Source: Beaufortia kweichowensis (Eukaryota; Chordata; Actinopteri; Cypriniformes; Gastromyzontidae). Taken from it: a DNA stretch of 64,000 nt. The notes under the pieces are model-generated. The model had not been told where the DNA came from, did not search any database, and saw only the letters and a list, made by a program, of their open reading frames with translations. The stretch is taken from contig CM032795.1 of the NCBI GenBank assembly GCA_019155185.1, positions 20,005,795 to 20,069,794 of the forward strand, given 5' to 3'. This document shows positions 23,072 through 35,231 of the stretch, in pieces; position 1 is the stretch's first letter; each line of letters opens with the position of its first letter. Both the position numbers and the translations under genes were made by a program.

Positions 23072-25832
23072 TTACATCTGCTCGCTCACTTCACTGCGGC
23101 GTGTCTCTGGGCTTTTGATATGAGAATCGCTGGTGGCTTTCTGGGGAAATGTTTTGTAAGTGACGACAGGCTGGAAAACTGCAGCGGAAGCTGTGGAGCC
23201 GGTGGGCGAGTACGTGGGTTCGAGCAGACGGCGTGACTCAGGAAACGTCTCCAAGATTCCAGTTTGAAATTCTGTGATCTGCTGCAAGTAATCTGACAAT
23301 GTGAGTCATCGAGAATGTTACCAATTATTTACCTGCTAACAACGTGCATCGGTTGTAAACAAAAAATGAAATTATTCTGGATTATTGCTTGTTTATGTGG
23401 CAGTTCCCAAGACATGTTGCATGTTACATACATAAAAACCACATAAAATAGATTTTGTCATGTTAAAAAGCATTTCCACTTACTGTATAATTGTGGCCAC
23501 AGTCAATGTATGTATAACAGCTGTGACTCTAAAATTGTTTTGTATGTTCAACAGGAGACGAGAAGATGGAATAATGTCTGTATGGACCTGTAGGTCTGTA
23601 ATACTTGGAGAAAGCAATCCATTAACATTCCCATTCAGCTCCATGGCTCTCGGCTGGTGCACGTGGCCCGACCTTCATCTTTGCTCAAGAACCGTAAATG
23701 AATCATCAATCTGATGCTCTCACAGAGGTAAAAGGTTGAACACGATTTCATGTCGACTTCAATTACAGCAACTGGTACACCAGGAATATCAGACCCAACA
23801 ATCTCTGAATTATTTTTGATTAAATAAAAACATCATGAAATGTTATTGGTCAAAAGGTCCAGTTGTGCAGCTGTCACTCTTTCATAACTTTCATGACTAT
23901 TTTGCACTTATTAATATGATTGACAACCATATTCTACTGTATGTGAATGGAAAAAAGTTATTAGAAATGGTTGTAAACATTGGTGCAGACCCCCAAACTG
24001 AACAGCTGTGCAGTATATTCAGAATTTATATCACAGGAAAATCTCCTGCTAGATGGACTTACATTATCTGTAATATTCTCCAGCGAAGTATCAGATAGCT
24101 GGAAATGCGACAGGAAATCTTGCGTAGTCTGTGGGGAGCGTGGCCCGAGGGGATGCCGCGCTAGATTTTAATTAAAGGTTGGCGGGGCATCAAACCTCAA
24201 GGAGTATTGGAAGGATCAGAGAGAATGGGGATGATTAGTTATTCTTTTGAAAGTGTAGAAGGTATTGTAGGAAATCTCAAAGCTCAGGTTTTGAGGGGAA
24301 ATCTTTGAAAGCCAGCAGTCGAGTTGGTTAAAAAGAAATAAGATGGATATTCACTAGACTCCGGTGTTATCGAGCGTTGATAACATCATGTTACATTTGC
24401 TTGAGAAATTAAGGCGTCTTATTTTATTTACACAGTGTATGAAGAGATTAGATGTCTTTAATGCATTCAGCGTTCTGCTCATACCGTCATGTCAGACTTT
24501 GAGAAAATCCACCTGTAAACTCGAAGCACCGCTGAATATATTTCCCTGTGACGTTCTTATCACTGCGCTGAGTTTTATTTAAGTTTGGGAAAACTTTGAG
24601 TAACTTGATAGCATGCAATAATAATATAAAAGAGACTGTATTCCACAAAACTTTAGTTGTTTGGAGCTTGGTGCGCACATTCATTAGAGATCAGAGTCCA
24701 ATAAAAGTGCTCAATAACAATAGCTTTGTGAAATGCAGTCTGAAATCTTGTGCTCGCTTACAAAATGGCTAGGACTGTTTAAGGGGTAATATATCTGTCT
24801 GGGTTCTTGAAGCGTTTGAGAGATTGTTGTTTAAGTCATGATCTTTTAACCAAGTATGACATATTTCTTGATCATCATTGCTTTATTTCCCAAACATTAA
24901 CAATTTTCAAAAACATCATCAACGAATGTCATCAACATTTACATTTTAATTTAACCTTCTTTATGTAAAGTCTTTCTAATTTCATGGTTTATTGGCTTTA
25001 TTAAAAAAATATTTGTAGAAATTAGATTAGAAAAATTAAATTTTAATTGAGTTTTTTTAGTTTTTTTGGCCAGTAAATCCCACTTTACACTCTTAATTTT
25101 TTTTAAATATTATTTGAATGGGAATTCTATCAGAAGTATTTGCGATATTAACATATGTGTAGAATCAGCAAAATATTGCTAATGTTAATTTTTAATATCA
25201 TGGTATTTTGTGTCACGCCTAACCCCTAGTAAATACTGTTTTATGCATGTTTCATTTGTCTGTTTTATACTGTTGTCCATAATCAAAAATTCAAGTCTGA
25301 TATAAACAGAGATTCTTCTTTCTGTGTCTGTAATCACAAACAGACTCAACGCTGCCATGATACCTGTACCCCAGTCGCCCACTGCATCTCATCCTAAAGC
25401 ATCTCTTCACAAGCGAAAATCAAGCAAACAGCTCTGGGTTCCAGAATTTAACTATGAACGTTTGGGTTTGAATAACCAATTACCGAAGTGTGTCCTCCGC
25501 TGTCTTTTTGGACAATGATGGCGAGATAATGATGCTGAAGCTTTTGTACCATTTCCTTGTAGTTCAACAGCACTGCAACCTCTCTGGCAATCTCTGTTGC
25601 CATGCCAACCGTATCCTCCATCCGCTCGCCTGCAACTTTGCAGAACAATAAACACACGGAAAAAAGCTGATTATGGATTTCGTAGTCATCACACCTCTAT
25701 TGATTCTCTCTGTCTTTTGATGTGTCGGAAGATGATAATGCGGGCTGTATCGGACAGGATGTCCTTCGTCTCTGCGTTATTTGTGTCAGTGTTCGTGATG
25801 GAGGTGTTCCATTGAGGCTTTGACACAAGATC
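23072..25832 (-). CDS. 3' part of an unrecognised multi-exon gene
   Basis: Candidate exons on the minus strand: 25695-25832 (138 nt), 25484-25624 (141 nt; 25629 is the stronger acceptor but breaks the frame), 25364-25393 (30 nt, weakest), 24063-24128 (66 nt) and a terminal exon 23072-23281 (210 nt with TAA). All are multiples of three and join in one frame to 194 residues. Signals include CTTGCAG (terminal acceptor), CCCCACAG (24128) and GTAAGT (24062). The predicted protein has amphipathic stretches such as DTARIIIFRHIKRQRESIE and TEIAREVAVLLNYKEMVQKL, which could be helical or coiled-coil, then a Ser/Thr/Pro-rich tail ending SEVSEQM. I do not recognise the family. It is convergent with hscb; a minus-strand AATAAA at 22687-22692 could end it. 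The putative intron 25625-25694 is only 70 nt. Upstream exons, including the start codon, are not identified. Confidence 0.45.
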
Positions 25833-26734
25833 CTGACAGCTATAGCGACAGTGTTATTGATCTAATCATTAACAAGAGGTAATACATTTGCTTTCTTTTG
25901 TAAAGCCATGCCCCTCTCTCTTCATATCTCTGGTCTCTTTTTGTTCCCGCTTGTTCGCACGCACACACACACACTCAGAGAATATGATCATATCAGACCT
26001 GCCTATTGTGTCAGGGCCTCTGGTTAGTATCGAGCTGAGCCATTACACGCTTGAGAGCAGGAGGTGAGGAACGAAATCAAAAAAACCTTCAGCTTTCCTT
26101 CAGCCATATTGCCGTTATTGCGTTTGACAGGACAGTGACCACATAACTCAATCCTGTCAACGCTCAAATTGAAGGCCCTGCAGGAGTATTTGTTGCCATT
26201 GACCTGGTTCGTCCATGGCTTCTGACTTACAAAATGGTACAACTCCATCCTGAAGGTACGGATCGTAAACTTCTAAACTTTATGTTTTCTCAGCTATCAC
26301 TCGTTTAATCTATATGCTTTGATCTTTATTATGTATGATCTTTGGTTTATAGAGTTGTGCCCATCGTCACCACTGTACAAAAGTTGATTTTTATGTTTTT
26401 AATTTGTCATTTAGTAGCAGTGTGATTAGTAGTGACCCTGATGGATTGTTAAGATTATCTTGAGTCAATTCTGTCTAACATTTCATTTTGTGTTTTGCAG
26501 AAATGAAAGAATAATATTGGGTTACAACAGCATGATGGTAAGTAGACAATGGTAATGTTTCTTTAATGGGTGAATAATTTTTTCAACGCCCTAAATTTTA
26601 GTATAATTAAACCGTGTAGAGGACACAGGCCATGTAGAGGACGGTTTTACCTTGCCAGTAAAATCCAGACTGTCTTGTAATATTTTATAATCTTATAATC
26701 TAATTATGGGATTAAGAGCATCAAAGTTTTATAT

Positions 26735-27184
26735 CCTTCATTAATTTCACTATGAGTTCATTTTTGACATGGCTTTACTTAGTCAATATTAAAGATATCA
26801 AGGTTATATTTCCACAGACTGTTCATTATATAGGATGATTTTATGTAGAAAACAGTAAATCACAGAAAATCAGCCTGCATATTGTAAAGAACATTCTGTA
26901 AAAATATAACCTGAATATATTTATTGATATAGTAAATTGTAGATTGAGTAAAGCCATGTCAAAGATTGAAATCAATGTTTATGAAGCCAACTTTTGAGCA
27001 TAATAATAAAACATAGTGTCAATTAAATCTCTCATTTTAGTATTACAATTAAATAATGTAGTACTGTATTAAGCAATGAACACATAATCTGTTTTCATCA
27101 TTGTTATGGCTAGACTACTTTGAAGCTCCTAAACTCATAATTAGATTTTGAGACTTTAGCCTGGATTTCACAGACAGGGTCACA
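26735..27184. repeat. Palindromic repeat related to the GTGACCCTG MITE family
   Basis: The right end reads gactttagcctggatttcac then agacagggtcaca, matching the reverse complement of the terminus of the element at 60342. The interior tgacatggctttacttagtc (about 26767) recurs inverted as gagtaaagccatgtca (about 26946), so the region is a large imperfect inverted repeat. No coding capacity. Confidence 0.65.
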
Positions 27185-27229
27185 AATTACACATTGTTTG
27201 CCAAGTGCATTATTAAAGGGACGGTGATG

Positions 27230-27400
27230 GTTCTTAAAGCAGTTTTCATATGCCGCTTCAACACTCTGTTCGAACACCTGGCACCTGCAGCTGCTAGACT
27301 AAACAGATCTGGCCCACATTCCCCCGTCACGGCTCGCCGCGTCCTCGCTGAACGACGCTTTTGCCAAGTCTTTGACAAACTCTTGAGAATGGAATTAGCC
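27230..27400. other. GC-rich, CpG-containing patch, possible exon
   Basis: This stretch is clearly richer in GC and CpG than its flanks (for example ccccgtcacggctcgccgcg) and is open in a frame on each strand: plus from 27194 to 27430, and a minus frame containing EFVKDLAKASFSEDAASRDG. A minus-strand donor-like GCAG/GTGCCA is at about 27287. I cannot fix boundaries or strand. It may be an upstream exon of the minus-strand gene at 23-26 kb. Confidence 0.25.
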
Positions 27401-27535
27401 TACCGACACAAAGGCTCAGTGCAAAACTAGTCACCAAGAGGTTCTTTCGGAGACGTGCTCTATATACTGTGTGGATCAGGAATTATGGGGTTTGGGATGG
27501 GAAAATGTATTTCCCATTTCTCTACTAAATGTCTT

Positions 27536-27760
27536 CAGTTTTGTTTAAAAAGCTTCCCAGTATTATAAAATGTCAAGAGTATGATTTTACAAATTCTAGA
27601 CAAAGGGTGACTACTTTAAAAGATGATCAAATATAATATAGTGTTCATTTATTTTGGATGCTTTTAGTCACAATGTAATTCCCGTATCACCTACAATTGT
27701 GTTATTTAATGGTTTTGATGAGTTTACTATCTAAAATGTTGAAACAACAGTGAGTGTTTC
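27536..27760. repeat. Partial copy of the CAGTACCAGTCAAAA transposon family
   Basis: It shares tttaaaaagcttc, aaaatgtcaagagtatgatt, gatcaaatataatatagtgt and attttggatgcttttagtca with the complete element at 45905-46372. Both outer termini are missing. Confidence 0.75.
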
Positions 27761-28165
27761 CAAACGCTGATCTGGAGCTGAAGATGTGGGGTAGGACATT
27801 TCAGTTCTTTAAATAGCCAATAGCCCTTTAAAGCGATTAACGCGATTTGCTACTTGTGTTACAGGGCGGGACACGTCACTGTAAAGAGCGTCTTATTGGA
27901 CAGCTTGAGTAAGTGCAATGTGACTCATTTTTATTTATAGTCTGTATTCCTCAAAGAGAGACCGACAACAATGTTAAATAATGAAACTCCAATTTGTTTT
28001 AATGGGTTCTTGAAATAGATATAGAGGTTTAGAAATATGATTTTAATCGCATGAGGAGAAACTTATGAAGTGCTTTCAATTGCTCATATGCCACCGTCAG
28101 CACAAAACTATTGGCTTTGCCATTTTCGGGGAGTTTATCTCGAGATATTGATTTCAGGGACCTAC

Positions 28166-28364
28166 CTCTCCTGTTAAAGTGGCATTATTAGTTTTGTGTT
28201 GGCCATATGAAAAGCCAGAGCTCCTGAACAAATGGCTTGGCAGAGTTTGCAAACTCAGCACTCGGGAATGAATCGGTGAATTGGTGCGGTTCATCCTGTG
28301 TGTGAGCGGCATTTTCACGAAGAGTCTTTCTGGGAATGTCATTTTCTGTGATGGTCAGCTTGTC
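28166..28364 (-). other. Candidate exon of the unrecognised minus-strand gene
   Basis: A strong minus-strand acceptor (GAGTTACAG, exon from 28364) opens a phase-0 frame reading DKLTITENDIPRKTLRENAA and on through about 58 residues until TAA at about 28188-28190. A good donor (GAGAG/GTAGGT) lies at 28165/28166 but belongs to a different overlapping frame. The composition is protein-like and the patch is less AT-rich than its flanks. Boundaries and frame are unresolved. Confidence 0.25.
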
Positions 28365-28639
28365 CTGTAACTCTGTTACAGGACATTTACACTCATTAGT
28401 CTTTCTGGTGTCACATCAGTCCTCGTGGCTTCAGATTTTTACATGATTGAGGATGTACGCTGTATCTGCTGTAAACAAATGACACATTCAGTGGGTTAAA
28501 AATTGTAGGCTGTGTATCTGTAGACCTCAAATTAGGCCTGTAATTTGTCTTTTTTAATAACACCCTATGTCATTTTTCATTCCTTTTACGAGGGAAACCT
28601 TCAGTTTGCTCACTGCTTGATATTTTTTGCATTATATTT

Positions 28640-28812
28640 TTACTTTTGTATTTTTTAACATTAGTTAACAACAAACAATATTTCTACATCATGTATTAAT
28701 TCTAGTTGTATACAATTGCATTGATATTTACAAAGAATAAAAAATGCTGTACAAATATCATTGAACTCATTGTTAATTCATGTTAGCTAATACATTATAT
28801 TATGTGTTAACT
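28640..28812. repeat. Decayed copy of the TTGTTAAC palindromic MITE
   Basis: It contains taacattagttaacaacaaa, attgttaattcatgttagct and aatacattatattatgtgtt, resembling the two arms of the complete element at 46953-47237. It is strongly diverged. Confidence 0.55.
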
Positions 28813-29699
28813 TAAACACATTTTGCATAATTTTTATTTATTGTCATGTTTTCTGTAAAGATGCTCTAGGCAACATGCGCTTTGGAAAAAGTGGCACATA
28901 AATTAAATTAAATGTTTTAAGATGTGCACAGTTTTTTTAAAGGTGTGATCTTTAAAATCATTGCAGATGATTTTAAAGCATATGGGGAAGGATCAAACCA
29001 ATTTTAACTTTAAAATATGAGACTTTAAAATATAGCTTTTATAGGTATCTGCTAATTTAAGATTGATGTGATTAAATTAAATTTTCACCCTGTCATTTCA
29101 ACTCTTGTCATGTAAAATTGGCATCTTTCACAGGATACTTGAAGAGTATTCAAGAGTAAATATAGTCACTATTAGAAACTTCTGCTTTTAAACTCTCGCC
29201 TTACCCCACAGACTCCCATGTTTTGTTGCACAAACTGAAAGAAAAGTCAATATTATTTTCTATTGTAATTGACAGCATGCCACAGATACCGTGCAATAGA
29301 GCTTAACATTGTAAACCCAGAACATAATTTAATTGGCTGCAAATTTATAAGGCAGGACTGGAAATGCTCTTGTTATAAAGTGCTGTTTGTAGATTTTACA
29401 TCAACATCCTGCCAATCCTGCAGGACACAGAGCCATTTCTCCAGCAGCTCGCTAATATTTTATTGTGGAAACCCCAATTGGCCTGCAATGATTTATAACT
29501 TTTACAAACCCTAGTTTACGCTGGAAACCTGGGAAATGCTAGAGAAAAATGAAAGAACCAATTAAACCCAATATGGATAAACAGCATGTGTGCATCACTT
29601 CAAGTCCAAAAAGGTAATTCATTTGTTTCCTTTTTTCTCTCATATTCATCACATTCCACATTATAAACATTTGTGTTTTTGAACAAATGGTTGCACCCA

Positions 29700-29798
29700 T
29701 TTTGTCTTTGTTTGGCATTGCAGTCCTGAACATCATCCTCCATCAATACTTGCCAGTGAGCGGCGATGCTTGAGTTGAGCTCTACCTGCAGACATCTG
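29700..29798 (-). other. Possible exon near the tandem duplication
   Basis: On the minus strand, acceptors CATATTTCCAG (29799) and GTCTGCAG (29786) precede an open frame reading VELNSSIAAHWQVLMEDDVQ and on to about 29700. A donor is not clear; AATGG/GTGCAA is possible. It could be another upstream exon of the 23-26 kb gene. Weak evidence. Confidence 0.2.
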
Positions 29799-29863
29799 CT
29801 GGAAATATGAAATCGCATGCCGTCTTCTCCTCACTTCTTCCTTCACTTGCGGTGTGCGAGTCA

Positions 29864-29965
29864 GGGATTTGCAGACTGGGGGTGGATGCACAACATGCTG
29901 GTCTAATAAAGGTGGGGATTTGCAGACTGGGGGTGGATGCACAACATGCTGGTCTAATAAAGGTG
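29864..29965. repeat. Perfect 51-bp tandem duplication
   Basis: The unit beginning gggatttgcagactgggggt and ending ctggtctaataaaggtg occurs twice without a mismatch (29864-29914, 29915-29965). The period is 17 codons, so it keeps frame in the minus-strand open frame 29733-29972, where it encodes a repeated 17-residue segment containing LLDQHVVHPPPVCKS. The identity of the copies implies a very recent event or an assembly artefact. Confidence 0.95.
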
Positions 29966-32029
29966 GAATCATTTGACTTTGTTAACTATTGTTAACTGTT
30001 AACTAAGTTGCTGTTGAAGCTGCTGGTTGTGGCATTAAACACTATTACTATTGTTAAGTAAGTGTAAAGGTTTATCTCTCTTATTACACGTCTTGCCACA
30101 TAAGTGAAGACATTATTCTATTCGATAAATTATTTCTATTTGTAAGTAAATTATTTTTAAGGTCAAGTTGACTTGCTGTACTGAGTCTGTGTTATTACAA
30201 TAATTCTTGTTAACTTAATTTAGGCCAATGTATCTCAACTGGGGGCTTTAACAAGATTATTGGGTCTCAAGATGACGTAAACAAATTTAAATGAGACAAA
30301 ACAAGCATTAATATAAGATGAAACAACTAAAAATCAAGATCTTTTTTAGTGTTTGGTTGTTATTATAACAAGTATACATCTTTAAAGTTATGCCAAGCTC
30401 TAGAATATTTTATTGGGTAGAAATTGTGAGTAAAGAGGTATTTAAATATTGTTGTGGAACTTAAAATCAGAAAAGTTGAGATGCACTGATTGACAGCAAA
30501 GTGGACATGCTTTTATTTTGCGTGTTTCTAACTTCATAGAAATGTTTCAATATAATCCACACAGCAACTGTACGGGTACGAGTTGCACAATTTCTTAATA
30601 TTTACTATGTCCTTCTTTTGTTTTAATAACCCCATAGCATGGAAAAGTTTGCGAGCGCTGTAAAAAAAATAAGATTATTGTTTCAATCAGCTGGTACAAA
30701 TCTGTGAAGTTCAAAGTACTGCATTTTAGAAAAGGTCATAGAAAAGGTTTCATTTGCTGGCTAAATCTTTACCATGGGTCATGTAGTGTACTTTGTAGGA
30801 AGACACGGATATTAAAGTATTTATAATGTTTAAAACTGCTTCATGGCATAAGTTCGGGTTGGCAGACAGGGAATTGTTTGAGTAATCTGTTCAAAAGCAA
30901 CTTTTCTTTTTGCAGTTCAGTTTGGTGAAACAAGTAGAGCAGAAATTACACACTTCAGCTTAAGGAGTTTTATTTTGCTTCATTTACTACTACCTGTAGC
31001 GTATCCATTACAAATCCCACTGCAAATATGTATTAACTATGCATGAAGCTTGATTTTCCCCAATGGTAATGCATGCTGGCCTTTTCTAAATGTTTACTCA
31101 ATAACTGTAGTTTTTTTATTTCAGTATAAAGCAGTATAGTTAGCGTTTTAGAGGACAAGAAACATAGTTATTGATCCCTTTAATGACCTCAACTGTGATT
31201 TGATGACAGAATATATATATTTTACATGTTAATATGCCAATCCTGAGCTAAACTGTGAATTGATTTTCAGTTCCTGTTCCTGAATTTTATTGCTGTACTC
31301 ATCTCAATGGCCTCAACGCAATTTGAAATCCTTCAGGTTTAGCACTGGATATTATCTTGTTAAAGTTTTATAAAGGTGAAACGTCCATGTGGGTTTGGCA
31401 AGACATAAATGTTAACAGAAAGACATTTTCGGGTGAACTAACTCTTTATAGGTGAAATGTGTTTTTGAGCGGTCTGATATGTCAACTTCTGACTCAACCA
31501 ATTGTGTGAGTTTGTGTGTTTTTGCTTCTCTCTATTTTTCAGAAAGAACAAAACAATCACAAGACATGTTTCACTGAAAAAATTAATAATCTTACAAACT
31601 TAGACCTAAAATCAAAGACTAGAATGTTGGCTCATTTTGGAATCAAAGTTTTTTATGTGTTAACAAACTGTAGTTATCGCTGAAGGGGCTGATGAGATAA
31701 AACAGTCTTTCCTCAATCATGCAAACCAAATAACACTGATGTTCCACATTAATCCAACAGCTCTTACAAGAACGTTATGTTTGCAATTGTGAAACGTGAA
31801 TTACTGATGAAAAGAGAAAGAAAAGAAAGTTTTGGTAAACTTTTACCAGCGTACAAATTGTTTGGCAAACACACACACACATGCACACAGAATCATCAAA
31901 GCTCATACCCATTATAATTCTCAAACTCGTCTGAAATCTGATTTGATGTCTCAAAATATATCTTGTCTATTTCATCCACAGAAATCTTTCATCAGCCTGA
32001 AGAAGGTTAGAGAAAACTTTATATATTCA
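29966..32029. other. AT-rich noncoding DNA
   Basis: No exon-like open frame, RNA gene or clear transposon terminus is visible. A weak gggtgaactaactctttata near 31432 resembles the end of the AAAGGGATAGTTC MITE family. It may be intergenic or a large intron. Confidence 0.4.
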
Positions 32030-32030
32030 T

Positions 32031-32095
<65 letters not shown>
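32030..32095. repeat. (CT)n microsatellite
   Basis: About 66 bp of CT dinucleotides, interrupted once by a TTCT near 32044. It inflates a spurious Ser-Leu plus-strand open frame at 31832-32125. Confidence 0.98.
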
Positions 32096-32098
<3 letters not shown>

Positions 32099-35000
32099 GG
32101 TTTTTGCACGCTAAAACTCTTTTGACCTTCTCTGCTGTTGGATGAAATAATAGCGACACGCCTCCATGCCCAGTGTACTCGCCATCTCCTCCAAACAGAA
32201 TTAACAGTAGCCGTTACTCCTCAGCTCTTCCAGGCTCTTGTACAGTAATGTGATAATGATTTACAACAGTGAGTTATTCAAGACTGATAGAGACAGTTTT
32301 ATCGCAGCTGTGATAAAATCACAGCGGAGGGTAATGTAGTTTTGACAGAAACGTTCCTGAATTAGACCTGTAAAACCAATTACTGTCCGTGACAAGATGT
32401 CCAGGAGGCCACGTTGATATTTATGTGCTCAAAATTTAATCTCTCTTTCTAAAATGAATATTGCTAAAGCAAGAATAACTATAACTACTGCTTATATACT
32501 GTTAGGGGTTTGTCCTTAATTAATAGCTTTGCATAGCCAGATGCCTGCGACAAAAAATTATATCGAAAACATGCATTAAGATAAAAAATGAATTTTGATC
32601 GCTGCTATTAACTTGAATTCAAAGCCATTTTTAAAACTGTATCATTATATATCTCATCTTTATAGCTATTGGTTTTTGCTTGTTGGGTCTGACTTCACGC
32701 ATCACCACTTTTGGGTTCAAACGCTCTATCAGGTGCCAAAGGCAAACAACAAATAATTCTAATATACACTCATGGCAAGCTGTAAAATTGTAACTTTTAT
32801 CTCTGTTAATAAATCTATTTTGAAAGCAATTAATATCTTATGAATTTATAATTTTTAGAGTTTATAATAGTTTGGTTTAAATGTGTAATATTAATTATAA
32901 GTGCTTATAAATAGTAGCCTCACTTAAAAGGAATGAAGGCTTCAGATCTGGTCTTTGCTCTCTTGTTCAGAACCTTACAGCAACCATACAACAACATCCT
33001 AGCAACCATTCACATGGCATAATGGTGGTATCGTTTGCACCACTCACATTTTCTTTCATGTTTGCTTGCAAATGAGACACAATTACCAAATACAGATGTA
33101 ATAAAATGCACAAACAGTTTATCCTCACTCATATTTTCACACCCCATGGTCTCTTAATACACTAGACCATAAAATTTGCTTCATTTTACTTAATCATTTC
33201 ATGTCATAGATGGCCGCTTCTACCAACAAAAGCCTTAATGGCTCATGTTAAACTTGTGTAGTGTTTAATATCACATCAAACCCAGGACAGTCTAAAGCAA
33301 ACACTTAGATCTTTCCTGAAAATGTTCTTTTAGCACATGAGAGGGTCTTCTGAACTGGCTGTATTAAAACTCTTTTGTTTCTCTGTGGTTTCTCATATGT
33401 TTTTCTGTCTTTTGCAGCTTGCTGCTGGATCACAGGATCACGAGCTGGTGATTTATTCATAACCATACAGAGAACTTCTAGAAAGTCTTGTTGCCAGATA
33501 CTTTAATACGGGCTGCAAAGTTGTCTTCCTCTCTGACCAAGGTTCATAAGAGATTTATTATTTAAACTTATCCCACCTGCTGACCTTTTAAGCCCTGTCT
33601 ATTTCAAAACCACCCATGTTTTTTTTTGTTGCTATTATCACTTCTGTGAAGTCAATGAAAAACTGAAAGGGTTAGATTCCACCCCCATTGCTGATATATT
33701 TTAACAGGATGGAGTAAAACAAGCAAAGATAGAGATTAAAGACATGGAAAATGAGTCATGACTCTTTCACCTGCGCTGTAAAGTATTGTTCTCTGTGAGT
33801 CACAGTAGACGATGTATGTACACGTTATGATCTATGTTGCTCAGTTTCCCGGTACTGAAACTTCATCTTTGATGAATTTATCAGCCGTTTCGCTCACACA
33901 CTGTCAGTATTGGCAAAATGAATGGTTTAAATTGCAGACAGACCCAAACGTCACAGATGAATGTCTGATCAGGGAGAGAAAGTCTCATTCTGCTTTTGAC
34001 ATTGAATGAGAGCGTCTCATTTCATCAGACTGCACCTCTCACATCCAAATTACCCCCCAAATTCATAAATGAATCGGAACGAAAGAATTGGAAAAAAAAG
34101 ACAAAGTTAGACATGAAAGACACACAGTAAAGGAGACACTGAGCTTTAGTTGTTGTCAAATTATGCAACAATTGTAAAGATTTTGCCTTATTACTCAAAT
34201 ATCTCCTACTTTCTGAAGTCTTTGGGAAGCCCAGGAGCCAAAATATACATGTTTTATGGTTTAATAAATTTGTGAAAAATTCCTCTAGTAAAGTAAAAGC
34301 ACTTTTACTGTTATGTCATGGGAGCTTCTAAATGCAGGATTGGATGTTGTTAATGTCTTTTAATGATTATAGAACCATAACACAACTTAATATCCCCAAT
34401 TTCTTTGTAAACATACAATACTGTTCGAAATTTCCTTAATGTAATAAAAGATGGACTTGATGATGGCGAGACCAGACTCCTTATGCATTCAAAAATCTCA
34501 CTGGATTATTACAAATAATGGTAAAATAAATGTTTGGAAATGTAAACAGAAAATAGGCTATATAAATAACATTTTTGGGGTGGAAATACTAACAGGTCTA
34601 AGACACTGTCTTAGTGTTTTTATAATATTTATGGTGTTTTGTAAATAGTTTAGCTTGATCCCAAAGATCACAACTGGATTCTCTGTGAAAACACATTTAG
34701 TCGCTTTGGATAAAAGCATTTACCAAATGCACAAATGTAATGAAAAATGACCTACTATTGCATCTAAATACTTTTTAAGCAAGGTGCTGACCAGAATCTC
34801 ATAGAGAATTGGGATGAACTCTTCGCATGGATCATGGACCAGTAAGCAACCAGTTACTGTACAATTCCAGAGCATCATAGTGGCGTCTTTTACACAGGTG
34901 AGTACTTATATTTGAAAAACCGAAAAGTCTAGTTGTTTGCTATTTTCCTATTAGTAAAAGCAAAGTTGGCTATTGTAGTAAAAGAGAATAATAAGAAGGG

Positions 35001-35165
35001 TGTTTTTGTGCTTGATGACGCATGACAAAACAGGTCACCAAACAAGAGGCAGAACATTAGCAAGAAGTGTTTAATTTGTACCAAACAATGTTCAAGAAGT
35101 TTACTCTGGGCTTTTATTGGCCGTCAGAAAATGAAACACACACCAATTAGCAGTTCAACTTAAGG
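32096..35165. other. AT-rich noncoding DNA with sparse repeats
   Basis: No gene is visible. It contains a short run of the AGCAACC type (aaccatacaacaacatccta and gcaaccattca at about 32983-33013), a motif repeated at 56241-56279 and 57436-57465, and a SINE tail listed separately. Short open frames here have no splice context. Confidence 0.4.
34645..34742 (+). repeat. SINE 3' fragment
   Basis: A degenerate B-box region (agcttgatcccaaagatcac) is followed by the family tail tagtcgctttggataaaagc and atttaccaaatgcacaaatg, matching the SINE at 21722-21866. The tRNA head is truncated. Confidence 0.7.
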
Positions 35166-35231
35166 ATGTCTGACACCCAACTTATTTGTGTGAATTTGTG
35201 CGTGTGTGGTTGTGTGTGTGTTGTGTTTCAG

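Noticed and set aside
23480..23662. Minus-strand frame containing MELNGNVNGLLSPSITDLQ, considered as an exon of the 23-26 kb gene
   Set aside because: No adequate donor follows, an in-frame stop lies just upstream, and the best acceptor is inside the segment; the gene joins in frame without it.
25452..25655. Alternative minus-strand frame through the 25.5-kb exon (Arg/His/Cys-rich)
   Set aside because: It overlaps the frame with helical, protein-like composition and joins none of the neighbouring exons in phase.
31832..32125. 97-codon plus-strand open frame ending in a Ser-Leu run
   Set aside because: The run is the translation of the (CT)n microsatellite and the rest has no exon context.
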